Of a stretch of 37,543 nt of DNA, positions 21,094 to 30,379 are shown piece after piece (the stretch's first letter is position 1; each line of letters begins with the position of its first letter). The notes under the pieces are model-generated. The model saw nothing but the letters and a program-made list of their open reading frames with translations. It did no database searches and was not told where the DNA came from. Position numbers and translations under genes: made by a program. This DNA is from an uncultured Bacteroidales bacterium (GTDB lineage Bacteria; Bacteroidota; Bacteroidia; Bacteroidales; P3), in assembly GCA_947165345.1 (NCBI GenBank), contig CAMVAA010000005.1:1-37543 (forward strand). Reading direction: 5' to 3'.

Positions 21094-23676
21094 TTACAGG
21101 GATTTAAGTAATTCTTCCAAAGACACCTCGTCGTGGATGAGCACGTCGCGAGGTTTGCTGCCGTTGCTTGGGCCGACGATGCCGGCGGCCTCGAGCTGGT
21201 CGATGATGCGTCCGGCGCGGTTGTAGCCGAGCTGGAGTTTGCGCTGGAGGAGGGAGGTGCTGCCGAACTGGGCGCTCACGACGAGGCGAGCGGCGTCGTT
21301 GAAGAACTCGTCCTTGTTCTTGGCGTCGAATTCTTTGTTGGGCTCCTCGTTCTCGTCGAGGTATTCAGGCAGTTCGAATCCGTCGGGGTAGCCGCGCTGG
21401 TCGCCGATAAACTTCACGAGGCGTTCGATTTCGGGTGTGTCGATGAGCGCGCACTGTAGACGGATCATGTCTTTGCCAGCCAGCAGGATGAGCATGTCGC
21501 CGCGTCCGATGAGCTGCTGAGCGCCGCCGGTGTCGAGGATGGTCTTGCTGTCGATGCCGCTGGTGACGCGGAAGGCGACGCGGGCGGGGAAGTTGGCTTT
21601 GATGGTGCCGGTGATGATGTTGGTGGTGGGGCGCTGAGTGGCGATGATGAGGTGGATGCCGACGGCGCGGGCCAGCTGAGCGAGACGTGCGATGGGCAGT
21701 TCGACTTCCTTGCCGGCGGTCATGATGAGGTCGCCGAACTCGTCGATGACGACCACGATGTAGGGCAGGTAGCGGTGTCCATGCTCGGGGTTGAGCATGC
21801 GCTTGCAGAACTTGTCGTTGTATTCGGTTATCTTGCGCACCTTGGCCTGTTTCAGGAGGTCGTAGCGGGTGTCCATCTCGATGCAGAGGCTGTTGAGAGT
21901 GCGGACCACCTTCTTGACGTCGGTGATGACGGCGTCCTCTTCGTCGGGCATCTTGGCGAGGTAGTGACGTTCGAGTGCGGAGTAGAGGCTGAATTCCACC
22001 TTCTTGGGGTCGACGAGGACGAGTTTGAGCTCGCTGGGGTGCTTGGTGTAGAGGAGGCTGGCGAGGACGGCGTTGAGGCCGACGGACTTACCGGTGCCGG
22101 TGGCGCCGGCCATGAGGAGGTGAGGCATCTTGGCGAGGTCGGTGACGAAGCACTCGTTGGAGATGGTCTTGCCGAAGGCGATGGGGAGTTCCATTTTGGC
22201 CTTGGCTGCCTGGAAGGCGTCGCTGTCGAGCATGGTCTTCATGGCCACAATCTGGGGCTTGGCGTTGGGCACTTCGATGCCCACGTTGCTCTCGCCGGGA
22301 ATGGGAGCTATGATGCGGATGCCGAGAGCGGCGAGAGAGAGTGCGATGTCGTTCTCGAGGCTCTTGATTTTGCTAATGCGCACGCCTGGCGCGGGCTTTA
22401 TCTTGTAGAGTGTCACCGTTGGGCCGGGCTGTGCCGAGATGTCGGTGATTTCGATGCCGTAGTCGCGCAGGGTCTGTACGATGCGGTCTTTGTTGGCGAT
22501 GAGTTCTTCTTTGGTGACGCGGACGTTGGCGGCCTCCCAGTCTTCGAGCAGCGAGGTGTCGGGCATGATGTAGTCGCTGAGGTCGAGGTGAGGGTCGTAG
22601 GGGTCGTCGAGGCCGTAGTGGCGTCGGTAGTCGTCGTCGAGTTCGTCGAGAGAGGGGTCGTCGGCCTCGGCGGGTTCTGCGGGTTCGGGTAGGGGCGAGA
22701 CGGCGGGGACGGGGTCGTCGTCGGTCTCGCCTTCGATGGTGAAGTTGATGTCGTCGGTGGCCGCGGACGGCTGGTCGCCGGCGGTAGCTTTCGCCATGAC
22801 ACGTGCGAACTCGTCGTCGATGCTGAAGGCGGGCTCGTTGTCGACGGGCATGTCAGCTTCGGGCGCTGGGGAGTGGAAGAGTTTCATGGCCTCGTCGTCG
22901 AAGTCGGCGCCGGGGTCAGGGTCGTTGTCGTTGTTGTTGCCGGAGGCTTCGGGCGCCATGCCTGGCGAGAGGCCGAGGCTTGCGTCGTCGACGTCGGTCG
23001 GTTTGTCGTCGGGCTTGGGGGAGTCGTGGTGGTCGGTGGCAACGGCCTCGATGCCTTTCTCGATGCCGAGGGCCACGCGTTTCATGTCGACGTTGGGCAT
23101 GTGAATCTCAGGCAGTTCCATCTTGTGGACGAGCACAAGGAAGAGGACGGCGACGAAGACCAGGAGGACGAGTGTCCACCAGCGGATGAGGTGGTGGAGC
23201 GGTGCGGCGAGCCGGAGGCCGATGCCGGCGTAGGGTTCGAAGGCTGCGTCGCGCACCCATGCGCCGCCGATGTAACCGAGTGTGAGCGAGAGCCATAGCA
23301 TCCAGAAGAGGGTGCTTCCGAAGGTTTTCCACCAGGGCAGGACGGAGACGTTCCAGAGTCGCATGCCGTAGACGAAGAGGAGCAGTGCGACGCCGAAGGA
23401 GCCGATGCCGAAGAGGTTGACAGCCAGCAGTTCGGCCATCCAGTGTCCGAGGCTGCCCAGCCAGTTGCCGCCGGCGCCGCAGCCGGTGGCGAAGTAGCTC
23501 ACCAGGGCGAGGGTGGCGAAGAGGGCCAAGAGAACATAGAAGGCGCCGCGGATGTGAGCGAAGCGGCTGCTTTTGAGGAATGCGACAAAGCCGCCCGACG
23601 GTTTTGAACCCTTCGCGGCAGCCTTGCCTTTTCCCTTGCCCTTGGCGGGTGTTTTTTTCTTTCTTGAATCAGCCAC
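21094..23676 (-). CDS. ftsK: DNA translocase FtsK
   Basis: The 860-residue protein has the full FtsK/SpoIIIE plan. A Lys/Ala/Gly-rich N-terminus is followed by four membrane spans (~44-185) and an acidic, low-complexity linker (~215-375, many Asp/Glu/Pro). The α/β motor has Walker A GATGTGKS (524-531) and Walker B VVVIDEFGD (Asp645-Glu646). A winged-helix γ domain occupies the last ~70 residues and reads KOPS sequences. It pumps chromosomal DNA at the division septum so that dimers and termini are segregated before closure. It is preceded by a DUF4412-like gene (43-base gap) and followed almost without gaps by two Cys-rich lipoproteins and a MauE-Trx gene. Confidence 0.97.
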   Translation of the reverse strand: MADSRKKKTPAKGKGKGKAAAKGSKPSGGFVAFLKSSRFAHIRGAFYVLLALFATLALVSYFATGCGAGGNWLGSLGHWMAELLAVNLFGIGSFGVALLLFVYGMRLWNVSVLPWWKTFGSTLFWMLWLSLTLGYIGGAWVRDAAFEPYAGIGLRLAAPLHHLIRWWTLVLLVFVAVLFLVLVHKMELPEIHMPNVDMKRVALGIEKGIEAVATDHHDSPKPDDKPTDVDDASLGLSPGMAPEASGNNNDNDPDPGADFDDEAMKLFHSPAPEADMPVDNEPAFSIDDEFARVMAKATAGDQPSAATDDINFTIEGETDDDPVPAVSPLPEPAEPAEADDPSLDELDDDYRRHYGLDDPYDPHLDLSDYIMPDTSLLEDWEAANVRVTKEELIANKDRIVQTLRDYGIEITDISAQPGPTVTLYKIKPAPGVRISKIKSLENDIALSLAALGIRIIAPIPGESNVGIEVPNAKPQIVAMKTMLDSDAFQAAKAKMELPIAFGKTISNECFVTDLAKMPHLLMAGATGTGKSVGLNAVLASLLYTKHPSELKLVLVDPKKVEFSLYSALERHYLAKMPDEEDAVITDVKKVVRTLNSLCIEMDTRYDLLKQAKVRKITEYNDKFCKRMLNPEHGHRYLPYIVVVIDEFGDLIMTAGKEVELPIARLAQLARAVGIHLIIATQRPTTNIITGTIKANFPARVAFRVTSGIDSKTILDTGGAQQLIGRGDMLILLAGKDMIRLQCALIDTPEIERLVKFIGDQRGYPDGFELPEYLDENEEPNKEFDAKNKDEFFNDAARLVVSAQFGSTSLLQRKLQLGYNRAGRIIDQLEAAGIVGPSNGSKPRDVLIHDEVSLEELLKSL

Positions 23677-23719
23677 GCCTATAGCTATAACTCACAGTGT
23701 TTTAGTTTGTTCGGATGAA

Positions 23720-24472
23720 TTATTCGCCCTGGAGGAGCTCCATGGCGTCCTGCAGTTCGGTGCCGAGGGTTTCGAGGTCCTCGTTGCTGAGGGTCTCGTA
23801 GCCGTCGGGCAGGAGGAAGTCGGCTTCTTTGACTTTGCCTTTGACGATTTCGGTTGCGGTGTAGGTGATGGCGCGTCCTTCGCCGGCGTCCATGGTGCAC
23901 TCGAGGGGCATGCCTTTGATGCCGCCGAAGAGGATGTTGATTTTGGGGCCGAGCTCGTCGGTGTACCACATGGTCATGAGGTGCTCTTCGCCGTTGTCGT
24001 CGTAGAGGTGGCGGACCATTTTCTTGGCGGTGATGCCGGCTATCTCTTTGGTTTCGCCGTCGATGTACTCATAGTAGAAGTGGCCGGGTTCGGTGTCGGG
24101 CACCTCGATGGTGTCGTAGTCCTCTTTTTTCATTTCCACTTTCTGGAGGAGCTTGCCGTTGCCGGTGTAGGTGAATTCGAAGTCCTGCGAGCGGAGGTAG
24201 TTGAGGAGGGGGCCGTAGTCGACACAGGAGAACTGCTTGTAGCCCTGGACGAGGACGCACTCGGTCATGCCGCCGCAGAAGATGGGGCTCTTGGTGAACA
24301 TGTCTTCGCCGGAGACGCGAATCTCGGCCTGAGCGGCCTCGTCGGGGATCTGCATGGCCACCTGGCCGGTGGATTCGATTTTGTACTTCACGATGCCTTT
24401 GAACTGGTTCTGCGCCTGGATGGCGCCGACAGTCATAAGTGCCACAGCCGCTAAAGCGATGATTTTCTTCAT
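23720..24472 (-). CDS. DUF4412-like secreted protein
   Basis: I start at MKKIIALAAVALM, which gives a clear signal peptide ending at IQAQ (residue ~21); the frame continues 27 codons further up without a signal-like sequence. The 250-residue product is β-rich and acidic. The C-terminal half (IAGITAKKMVRHL, MWYTDELGPKINILFGGIKGMPLE, ATEIVKGKVKEADFLLPDGYETLS) has the order of segments I associate with Bacteroidota DUF4412 proteins, which resemble LolA/LolB-like periplasmic folds. Function unknown. In other Bacteroidota a lolA-type gene often lies next to ftsK, so a role in lipoprotein handling is an attractive inference given the two lipoproteins in the same unit. Confidence 0.8.
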   Translation of the reverse strand: MKKIIALAAVALMTVGAIQAQNQFKGIVKYKIESTGQVAMQIPDEAAQAEIRVSGEDMFTKSPIFCGGMTECVLVQGYKQFSCVDYGPLLNYLRSQDFEFTYTGNGKLLQKVEMKKEDYDTIEVPDTEPGHFYYEYIDGETKEIAGITAKKMVRHLYDDNGEEHLMTMWYTDELGPKINILFGGIKGMPLECTMDAGEGRAITYTATEIVKGKVKEADFLLPDGYETLSNEDLETLGTELQDAMELLQGE

Positions 24473-24588
24473 GTCTTGTATTGTTTGTTTGTTGATTTCA
24501 ATTAGTTTCGTACCATGATATAACACGTTATTGCACCAAAAATTGTGTGACATGAAAAAAAAATAGAAAAAAGGGCGGGGAAGGGGGG

Positions 24589-24623
24589 GAATTGAGAATT
24601 GAAAATTGAAAATTGAAAATTGA
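24589..24623. repeat. AT-rich heptamer repeat, 5 x (R/A)AATTGA
   Basis: Five tandem 7-base units (GAATTGA twice, then AAATTGA three times) run from 24589 to 24623. They lie directly before the G-rich 11-bp minisatellite in the same 418-base intergenic region (24473-24890), which otherwise holds only the pgpH promoter and G-rich sequence. Confidence 0.85.
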
Positions 24624-24643
24624 AATGGGGTGGGGGGTAGAGT

Positions 24644-24709
24644 TGGGGTAGAGAGGGGGTAGAGAGGACCCAGAGAGGGGGTAGAGAGGACCCAGAGAGG
24701 GGGTAGAGA
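24644..24709. repeat. Minisatellite, 6 x 11 bp, units GGGGGTAGAGA and GGACCCAGAGA
   Basis: Six 11-base units alternate two sequence types: TGGGGTAGAGA, GGGGGTAGAGA, GGACCCAGAGA, GGGGGTAGAGA, GGACCCAGAGA, GGGGGTAGAGA. The main unit is identical to that at 8706-8760, 16 kb away. The alternating variant shows that pairs of units were amplified together at this locus. Confidence 0.92.
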
Positions 24710-24862
24710 GGGTGTGGGGTTGGTTATGTTAAATTAACTAATCGGGGTAGGGATGGAGCAGGAGGCGCGGGGAGGGGGCGCGGGGGTGCTCTTGCGATGT
24801 GGTTTTGGGTGGCCTTTGGGCCGTGAGGGGGAAGTTTTTTCCGCCGTTTGACAAAAATAACG

Positions 24863-24870
24863 TATCTTTG
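24863..24870 (+). promoter_or_regulatory. -7 element of the pgpH-YfhO-glycosyltransferase unit
   Basis: An exact TATCTTTG followed by CA lies 20 bases before the pgpH ATG, so the leader is very short. TTTG at 24847-24850 is only 12 bases upstream, and a T-run at 24834-24839 lies about 23 bases upstream; neither is a good -33 box. Confidence 0.7.
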
Positions 24871-24890
24871 CAGCGCTTTAACTATGGCTT

Positions 24891-26942
24891 ATGAGTAAGA
24901 TTTTGACAGGGACGGTGAAGCGGTTATCGCTGATATACAGGGTGCTGGCGTTGCTGGTTACGGCGGCGCTGATAGTGGCCATTTTCCCGCACCGCCAGCA
25001 TGGCGCGCACTTCGACTACAAGGTCGGCGCCGTGTGGCGCGGGTCAGACTTGGTGGCGCCCTACGACTTCGCGGTCCTCAAGACAGCCGACGAGATGCGC
25101 GGCGAGGAGGAGGCTGAGCGTCAGCGAGCTATCCTCTACTATCGTGTCGACTCGACGGCGCGGCGTACCACGCTGGAGCGGATAGCTTCCGCCACGGGCC
25201 TCACGGCCCACGAGCGGACGGTGCTGCGCCGGCGTGTAGACAGTATCTACCGTATTGGTTACATGGCTCTTCCGTCAGATGTGGGAGACCCGGCGTCGCG
25301 CACCATCGTGGTGCTGGAGGGCAATGTGGGCAGTATGCACCAAATGGGCGACTACATCACGAGTGCCGACCTCGATGCGGGTCTGCTGCGCGACAGTGTG
25401 CTGGTTCCCAACCTGGTGCCTGACGAGGCGCGTACCGCCCTCGAGCTGGACAGCCGCTTGTCGCAGATAGGCTACAACAGCCGCATGGTGATGGAGGGCG
25501 AGCATATTGTGAGCCGCGGCGAGGAGGTGAGCGAGGAGACGGCCCAGGTGCTGCGCAGCCTCGAGGCCGAGAGCGACCGCCGCTTCTCGGACCGCTACAA
25601 CGTGTGGGGCGAGATGTGCGGCCAGTTCCTGCTGGCGGTGATAGCCCTGCTGGCACTGTACATCTTCCTGAAAAACACCCGCCACGCCATTCTCGACGAC
25701 GACCGCCGTGTGACGATGGTGCTATCCACAATCTTGCTGATGTCGGCCATCGTGGCGCTGGTGGTGAGGGTGAATTCGGACTGGGTGCTGCTGGTGCCGC
25801 TGTGCATTGTGCCCATCCTGATGCGTGTCTTTTTCGACATGCGGGTGGCGCTGTATGTCCACCTTGCCACGGTGATTGTCCTGTCGAGCCTTGTGCCCAA
25901 CTCCTACGAGTTCATCTTTTACCAGGTGGTGACGGGCATGCTGAGTATAGTGGCTGTGCGCGGGCTGGAGCGCCGGAGCGGATTCTTCCTCCTCTCGCTG
26001 ATTATCTTTGCGAGCTATTCGTCGATTTACACCGCCGGTGTGCTCAGTCAGGACACCAACCTGCTGTCCATCAATCCAGAGCGCTACCTCATCTTCTTCC
26101 TTAATGCGTTGCTGACTCTGCTGGCGTACCCGCTGATTTACCTCTTTGAGCGCATCTTCGGCATGACGACGAGCCTTACGCTCCTCGAGCTCTCGTCGAC
26201 CAACCGGCCGGCCTTGAGAGAACTCTCGAACCGTGCGCCGGGCACCTTCCAGCATTCGATGCAGGTGGCAAATATTGCCGAGGATGTGGTGAGCGAGATT
26301 GGCGGCGACGCCCTGCTGGCACGCGTGGGTGCCCTCTATCATGACATAGGGAAGATGAGCAACCCGCTCTATTTCACGGAGAATCAGGTGTCGGGCTTCA
26401 ATCCCCACGGGGAGCTGGAGTATGCCGAGAGCGCTGAGATTATCACCTCGCATGTCACCGAAGGCCTGAAGCTGGCGCGTAAGTACCACCTGCCGGCCGA
26501 GGTGCAGGACTTCATCCGCACCCACCATGGGACGACCTACACGGGCTACTTCTATGCCAAGGAGTTGGAACTGAAGGGCGAAGGCAATTTCGACGCCAGT
26601 CTCTTCCGCTATCCCGGTCCGCGGCCCTACAGCCGAGAGACGGCCATAGTGATGATTGTGGACTCGGTCGAGGCCGCCTGCCGCAGCCTCAAGCAGCATA
26701 CCAAGGAGGCGTTGGACAAGATGATAGACAGCTTGATAGACGGCAAAATCAAGGCCGGCCAGCTTGACAACTGCGACCTTACCTACGGCGATGTGAGCCA
26801 GATAAGGAAGATGCTGAAGGAACGCATGATCAGCATCTACCATGTCAGGGTGGAATATCCCACGACCAAGCCTGGGAGCACGCCGGCTCAGGCGTCGCCT
26901 GCACAGGGCTCCTCCTCAGGACAGGGAAGCCGGAACCAATGA
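24891..26942 (+). CDS. 7TM-HD cyclic dinucleotide phosphodiesterase, PgpH/YqfF type
   Basis: The 683-residue protein follows the PgpH layout. One N-terminal span (~15-32) precedes an extracytoplasmic 7TMR-HDED region (~40-235). Then comes a cluster of about seven spans (~242-420) and a cytoplasmic HD domain with His455 (TFQHS), His484-Asp485 (ALYHDIGKM), His521 (TSHVTEG) and His545-His546 (RTHHGT). PgpH hydrolyses c-di-AMP in Firmicutes, and homologues are widespread in Bacteroidota. The C-terminus is a low-complexity Ser/Gly/Gln/Pro tail. The next gene starts within or just after its stop, and a YfhO-like protein and glycosyltransferases follow, suggesting coupling of nucleotide signalling with envelope glycan synthesis (inference). 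Confidence 0.92.
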   Translation: MSKILTGTVKRLSLIYRVLALLVTAALIVAIFPHRQHGAHFDYKVGAVWRGSDLVAPYDFAVLKTADEMRGEEEAERQRAILYYRVDSTARRTTLERIASATGLTAHERTVLRRRVDSIYRIGYMALPSDVGDPASRTIVVLEGNVGSMHQMGDYITSADLDAGLLRDSVLVPNLVPDEARTALELDSRLSQIGYNSRMVMEGEHIVSRGEEVSEETAQVLRSLEAESDRRFSDRYNVWGEMCGQFLLAVIALLALYIFLKNTRHAILDDDRRVTMVLSTILLMSAIVALVVRVNSDWVLLVPLCIVPILMRVFFDMRVALYVHLATVIVLSSLVPNSYEFIFYQVVTGMLSIVAVRGLERRSGFFLLSLIIFASYSSIYTAGVLSQDTNLLSINPERYLIFFLNALLTLLAYPLIYLFERIFGMTTSLTLLELSSTNRPALRELSNRAPGTFQHSMQVANIAEDVVSEIGGDALLARVGALYHDIGKMSNPLYFTENQVSGFNPHGELEYAESAEIITSHVTEGLKLARKYHLPAEVQDFIRTHHGTTYTGYFYAKELELKGEGNFDASLFRYPGPRPYSRETAIVMIVDSVEAACRSLKQHTKEALDKMIDSLIDGKIKAGQLDNCDLTYGDVSQIRKMLKERMISIYHVRVEYPTTKPGSTPAQASPAQGSSSGQGSRNQ

Positions 26943-26974
26943 GACAGAACAGTAAACAACAGACATCACATACA

Positions 26975-29461
26975 ATGAAGAAACAGATTTGGATACATGC
27001 AGCCATCGTGGCAGCCCTGTTTGCGGTGGCTTGCATCTATATGTCGCCGGCGCTGAGTGGCAAGACCATCGTGCAGGGCGACATCCAGAAGTACGAGTCG
27101 ATGGCCCACATGCAGAAGCAGGTGCGCGAGCAGACGGGCCACACGCCCAACTGGGCACCGGGCATGTTCGGCGGTATGCCGGGCTACCAAATCACCTCGG
27201 ACCCGCAGCATTCAGCCTTCGAGCCGGTGAAGAATGCCTTGGACCTCAAGTGGCTCGGCCTCTCGAATAATGTGGGCATCATTTTCCTATACTTGCTGGG
27301 CTTCTATGTGGCCCTGCTGGCCTTCGGGGTTTCGCCCTGGCTGGCGGTGGTGGGCGCCTTGGCGTTTGGACTGGGCAGTTATAACATCATCATCATCGAG
27401 GCTGGTCATGTCACCAAGGCCTATGCCATGAGCATGATGGCTCCTATACTGGCCGGCATGGTGCTGGCGCTACGCTCGGCTGTCGACGCCACGCTTGAGA
27501 AGCGGACCCGCAACCGCCGTGTGCTGTGGGGCACGTTGCTCTTCACTGTAGCCCTGACGCTGCAGATAGCATTCAATCACATACAGATTACCTTCTACAC
27601 TGCCATAGGCTGTGTGGCCATAGGAATAGCATACTTGGTGGTGGCCATAGCGAAGAAGCGCGTGCCGCAGCTAGCCCTCAAAGTGGGCTTTCTTGTAGTG
27701 GGAGCGGCGCTGGCTTTCGGTAGCAATACACGTCTGCTGCTGGTTAGCGAGGAGTATGCCCGCTACACTATGCGCGGCGGCAACGAGCTGAGTGTCACCC
27801 CGGCCGACCTTTATGGGGAGAACGAGCGGGCCGACTCGCAGAATACAGCCACAGGCCTTGACATTGGATATGCCTTCAGCTGGAGCTACGGACGCGGCGA
27901 GACCTACACACTGCTGGTGCCGGGCGCCTTCGGAGGTGGCAGCGGCGAGAAGGTCGGCGAGGAGAGTGCCTTCTACAAGACTTTCCGTCAGAAGCGGGCT
28001 CCACTTTATTGGGGCGACCAGCCATTTACCTCGGGTCCCGTATACTTCGGCGCCGTGGTGCTGTTGCTATTCCTCGTGGGAATGTTGGTTACCCGCGGTG
28101 CTGAGCGCTGGTGGGTGCTCGGGACCAGTGTGTTGGCCGTGATGCTGTCGTGGGGCGGCAACCTCATGGGCTTCAACGAATGGGTTTTCAACCACGTGCC
28201 GTTCTATAATAAGTTCCGTACCCCGAGTATGGCACTGGTGCTGGCCAATGTGTGTGTGGCAGTCATGGCTGTGCTGGCACTGAAAGCCGTGCTGGATCCG
28301 CAGCGCGACCGCAAGCGGGTGAACCGCGGCCTGTATATCGCCACCGGTTCGCTTGCCGTGCTGATACTCGGTGTGCTGGTTGCCAGTGGTTCGTTCGAAT
28401 ACAGCGGGCTTTCGGATCGCCAGATGGCTGCGCAGTATGGAAGCCAGTGGGATATGATCAAGTCCGTCCTCACGAGCGACCGCGCCTCGCTGCTGCGCTC
28501 CGACTCATGGCGCTCGCTGGCGTTCATAGCCATAGCAGCCATAATTCTCTGGCTCTATAACAATGACAAGGTCAAGAAGTCGGCTATTGTGGTGGCCGCC
28601 ATCGGCGTGCTCGTGGTTGTCGACCTTTGGGGTGTAGACCGCCGTTATCTGGACAGTGATAGCTTCGTCGACAAGGGCAAGGTAGAGCTGCGCCGCCACC
28701 AGTGGGACTACGACATCGACCAGCAGGCTGCCGCCTATGGCGACCACGACTACCGCGTGCTCAATCTTGCGGTGAATACATTCAACGACTCCGACCCGTC
28801 GGCTTTCCACAAGCAGATAGGCGGTTACAGTGCAGCCAAGCTGAGTCGCTACCAGAACATTATCGACTTCTACCTCTCGCGCCACATAAAGCCCGAGGTA
28901 TTGGCTATGCTCAACACGCGCTATGTGGTGATGCAGGATGGACAGGTGCGCCGGCTGCCCGAGGCGCTGGGCAACGCATGGTTTGTGACTGCGGTCAAGG
29001 AGGTTGACAACGCCAATGACGAGATATTGGCCCTGAATGACATTAACCCAGCAACCACTGCGGTAGTCAACCGGAGCGAGTATCCCATGGAGCGGACCGA
29101 TTTTGCGGCCGACAGCACGGCTACCATAGTCTTTGAGCCGCAACGGCCTTACAACCCCGACTACCTGAAATATCGCAGTCACAGCTCGAGCGAACAGTTG
29201 GCCGTGTTCAGCGAGATTCACTATGCGCCCGACTGGCGTGCCTATATCGATGGACAGCCGGCAGAATACATACGTGCCAACTATGTGCTGCGAGCCATGG
29301 TGGTGCCGGCCGGGGACCACGTCATAGAGTTCCGCAACGAGGCTCCGCGCCTGCACCGTCTCGACAACGTGACCCTTGTCGTATCGCTGCTGTCGCTGCT
29401 GGCCATGGCGGGAGCCATAGTGTTCGTGTACCGCAAGAAGAAAGGCTCCGAGGCATGCTGA
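26975..29461 (+). CDS. YfhO-family multi-span membrane protein (putative GT-C-type glycosyltransferase)
   Basis: About 828 residues from the ATG at 26975 (MKKQIWIHAAIV), which places the first span at the N-terminus as in relatives. A start at 26939 overlapping the pgpH stop as ATGA is also possible and adds 12 polar residues. About twelve spans are visible, with a large extracytoplasmic loop after span 1 containing the conserved IVQGDIQKYESM and WAPGMFGGMPGYQI. The acidic GDIQ segment resembles the acidic motif in the first loop of GT-C enzymes. A C-terminal globular β-rich part (~600-800) ends in a last span and basic tail. Such proteins move lipid-linked sugars onto cell-wall glycans in other bacteria; here the acceptor is unknown. 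Confidence 0.85.
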   Translation: MKKQIWIHAAIVAALFAVACIYMSPALSGKTIVQGDIQKYESMAHMQKQVREQTGHTPNWAPGMFGGMPGYQITSDPQHSAFEPVKNALDLKWLGLSNNVGIIFLYLLGFYVALLAFGVSPWLAVVGALAFGLGSYNIIIIEAGHVTKAYAMSMMAPILAGMVLALRSAVDATLEKRTRNRRVLWGTLLFTVALTLQIAFNHIQITFYTAIGCVAIGIAYLVVAIAKKRVPQLALKVGFLVVGAALAFGSNTRLLLVSEEYARYTMRGGNELSVTPADLYGENERADSQNTATGLDIGYAFSWSYGRGETYTLLVPGAFGGGSGEKVGEESAFYKTFRQKRAPLYWGDQPFTSGPVYFGAVVLLLFLVGMLVTRGAERWWVLGTSVLAVMLSWGGNLMGFNEWVFNHVPFYNKFRTPSMALVLANVCVAVMAVLALKAVLDPQRDRKRVNRGLYIATGSLAVLILGVLVASGSFEYSGLSDRQMAAQYGSQWDMIKSVLTSDRASLLRSDSWRSLAFIAIAAIILWLYNNDKVKKSAIVVAAIGVLVVVDLWGVDRRYLDSDSFVDKGKVELRRHQWDYDIDQQAAAYGDHDYRVLNLAVNTFNDSDPSAFHKQIGGYSAAKLSRYQNIIDFYLSRHIKPEVLAMLNTRYVVMQDGQVRRLPEALGNAWFVTAVKEVDNANDEILALNDINPATTAVVNRSEYPMERTDFAADSTATIVFEPQRPYNPDYLKYRSHSSSEQLAVFSEIHYAPDWRAYIDGQPAEYIRANYVLRAMVVPAGDHVIEFRNEAPRLHRLDNVTLVVSLLSLLAMAGAIVFVYRKKKGSEAC

Positions 29462-30378
29462 GTGTCATAATATGTACATACAACCGTGACAGGTACCTGT
29501 ATAACTTGCTGACGAGCATCTGCGACGGCACGCTCGCGCCCAGTGAATACGAGATAGTACTCGTGGACAACAACAGCACCGACCGAACCGGGGAGGAATG
29601 TCGCCGCTTTGCCGCCGACCACCCGCAGGTGGTGCTACGCTATTGTACCGAGGAACAGCAGGGCCTCTCGCATGCCCGCAACCGCGGCATCATGGAGTCG
29701 AAGGGCGACATACTGGTATATGTGGATGACGACGCGCTGGTGAACCCTGATTACCTCAAGACCTATGCCGACTTCTTCGACCGCCATGCCGACGCCGTGG
29801 CTGCTGGTGGTCCAATAGTGCCGCGGTACGATGGGTGCGAAGAGCCGGAGTGGATGAGCCACTACACACGCCAGCTCGTCACAGGAAGGCTGCATCTCGG
29901 CGACCGCGAGCGCGAATTTCCGCGTGGAGCGTTCCCGGGCGGCGGCAACGCAGCCTACCGCAAGTCGGTGTTCGACGCTGTGGGCCTGTTCAACCCCGAG
30001 CTGGGACGCAAGGGCAACAGCCTGGTAGGAGCCGAGGAGAAGGACCTCTTCGACAAGATGACGACGCGCGGGATGCGCTTCTACTACCTGCCTACGGCAA
30101 TCCTCTACCACCTCATACCGCCGCACAAGCTAACGCAGGACTACTTCAATCGGCTGACATACGGCATCGGCGTCAGCGAACGCTATCGCACACGGAGCAT
30201 CGGGACCGGGAAATACCTGAACCGGATAGTAAAGGAGGGTGTGAAATGGGCAGCCACGCTGGTGCTCTGGACAGGCTTCGCGCTGCGTGGTCAGATGGCC
30301 AAGGGCAACAAACTGGTGACGTTCCGCCGCAATGTGACCAGAGGTCTTAAGGGACTGAACCCGAAAGAAAACCGATGA
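29455..30378 (+). CDS. Glycosyltransferase family 2
   Basis: The 307-residue GT-A fold protein opens with SVIICTYNRDRYL. The nucleotide-sugar site VLVDNNSTD is at 36-43, the metal-binding triplet Asp91-Asp92-Asp93 is in YVDDDALVNPDY, and PRGAFPGGGNAAYRKSVF comes before the acceptor region with GAEEKDLF. A weakly hydrophobic segment near 260-278 may bind the membrane. It would add a sugar from an NDP-sugar to a lipid-linked or surface glycan on the cytoplasmic side. Its start overlaps the end of the YfhO-like gene by 7 bases. Confidence 0.93.
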   Translation: MLSVIICTYNRDRYLYNLLTSICDGTLAPSEYEIVLVDNNSTDRTGEECRRFAADHPQVVLRYCTEEQQGLSHARNRGIMESKGDILVYVDDDALVNPDYLKTYADFFDRHADAVAAGGPIVPRYDGCEEPEWMSHYTRQLVTGRLHLGDREREFPRGAFPGGGNAAYRKSVFDAVGLFNPELGRKGNSLVGAEEKDLFDKMTTRGMRFYYLPTAILYHLIPPHKLTQDYFNRLTYGIGVSERYRTRSIGTGKYLNRIVKEGVKWAATLVLWTGFALRGQMAKGNKLVTFRRNVTRGLKGLNPKENR

Positions 30379-30379
30379 T

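Noticed and set aside
24589-24709. CRISPR array
   Set aside because: The repeats are contiguous 7- and 11-bp units with no spacers, and no cas gene is near.
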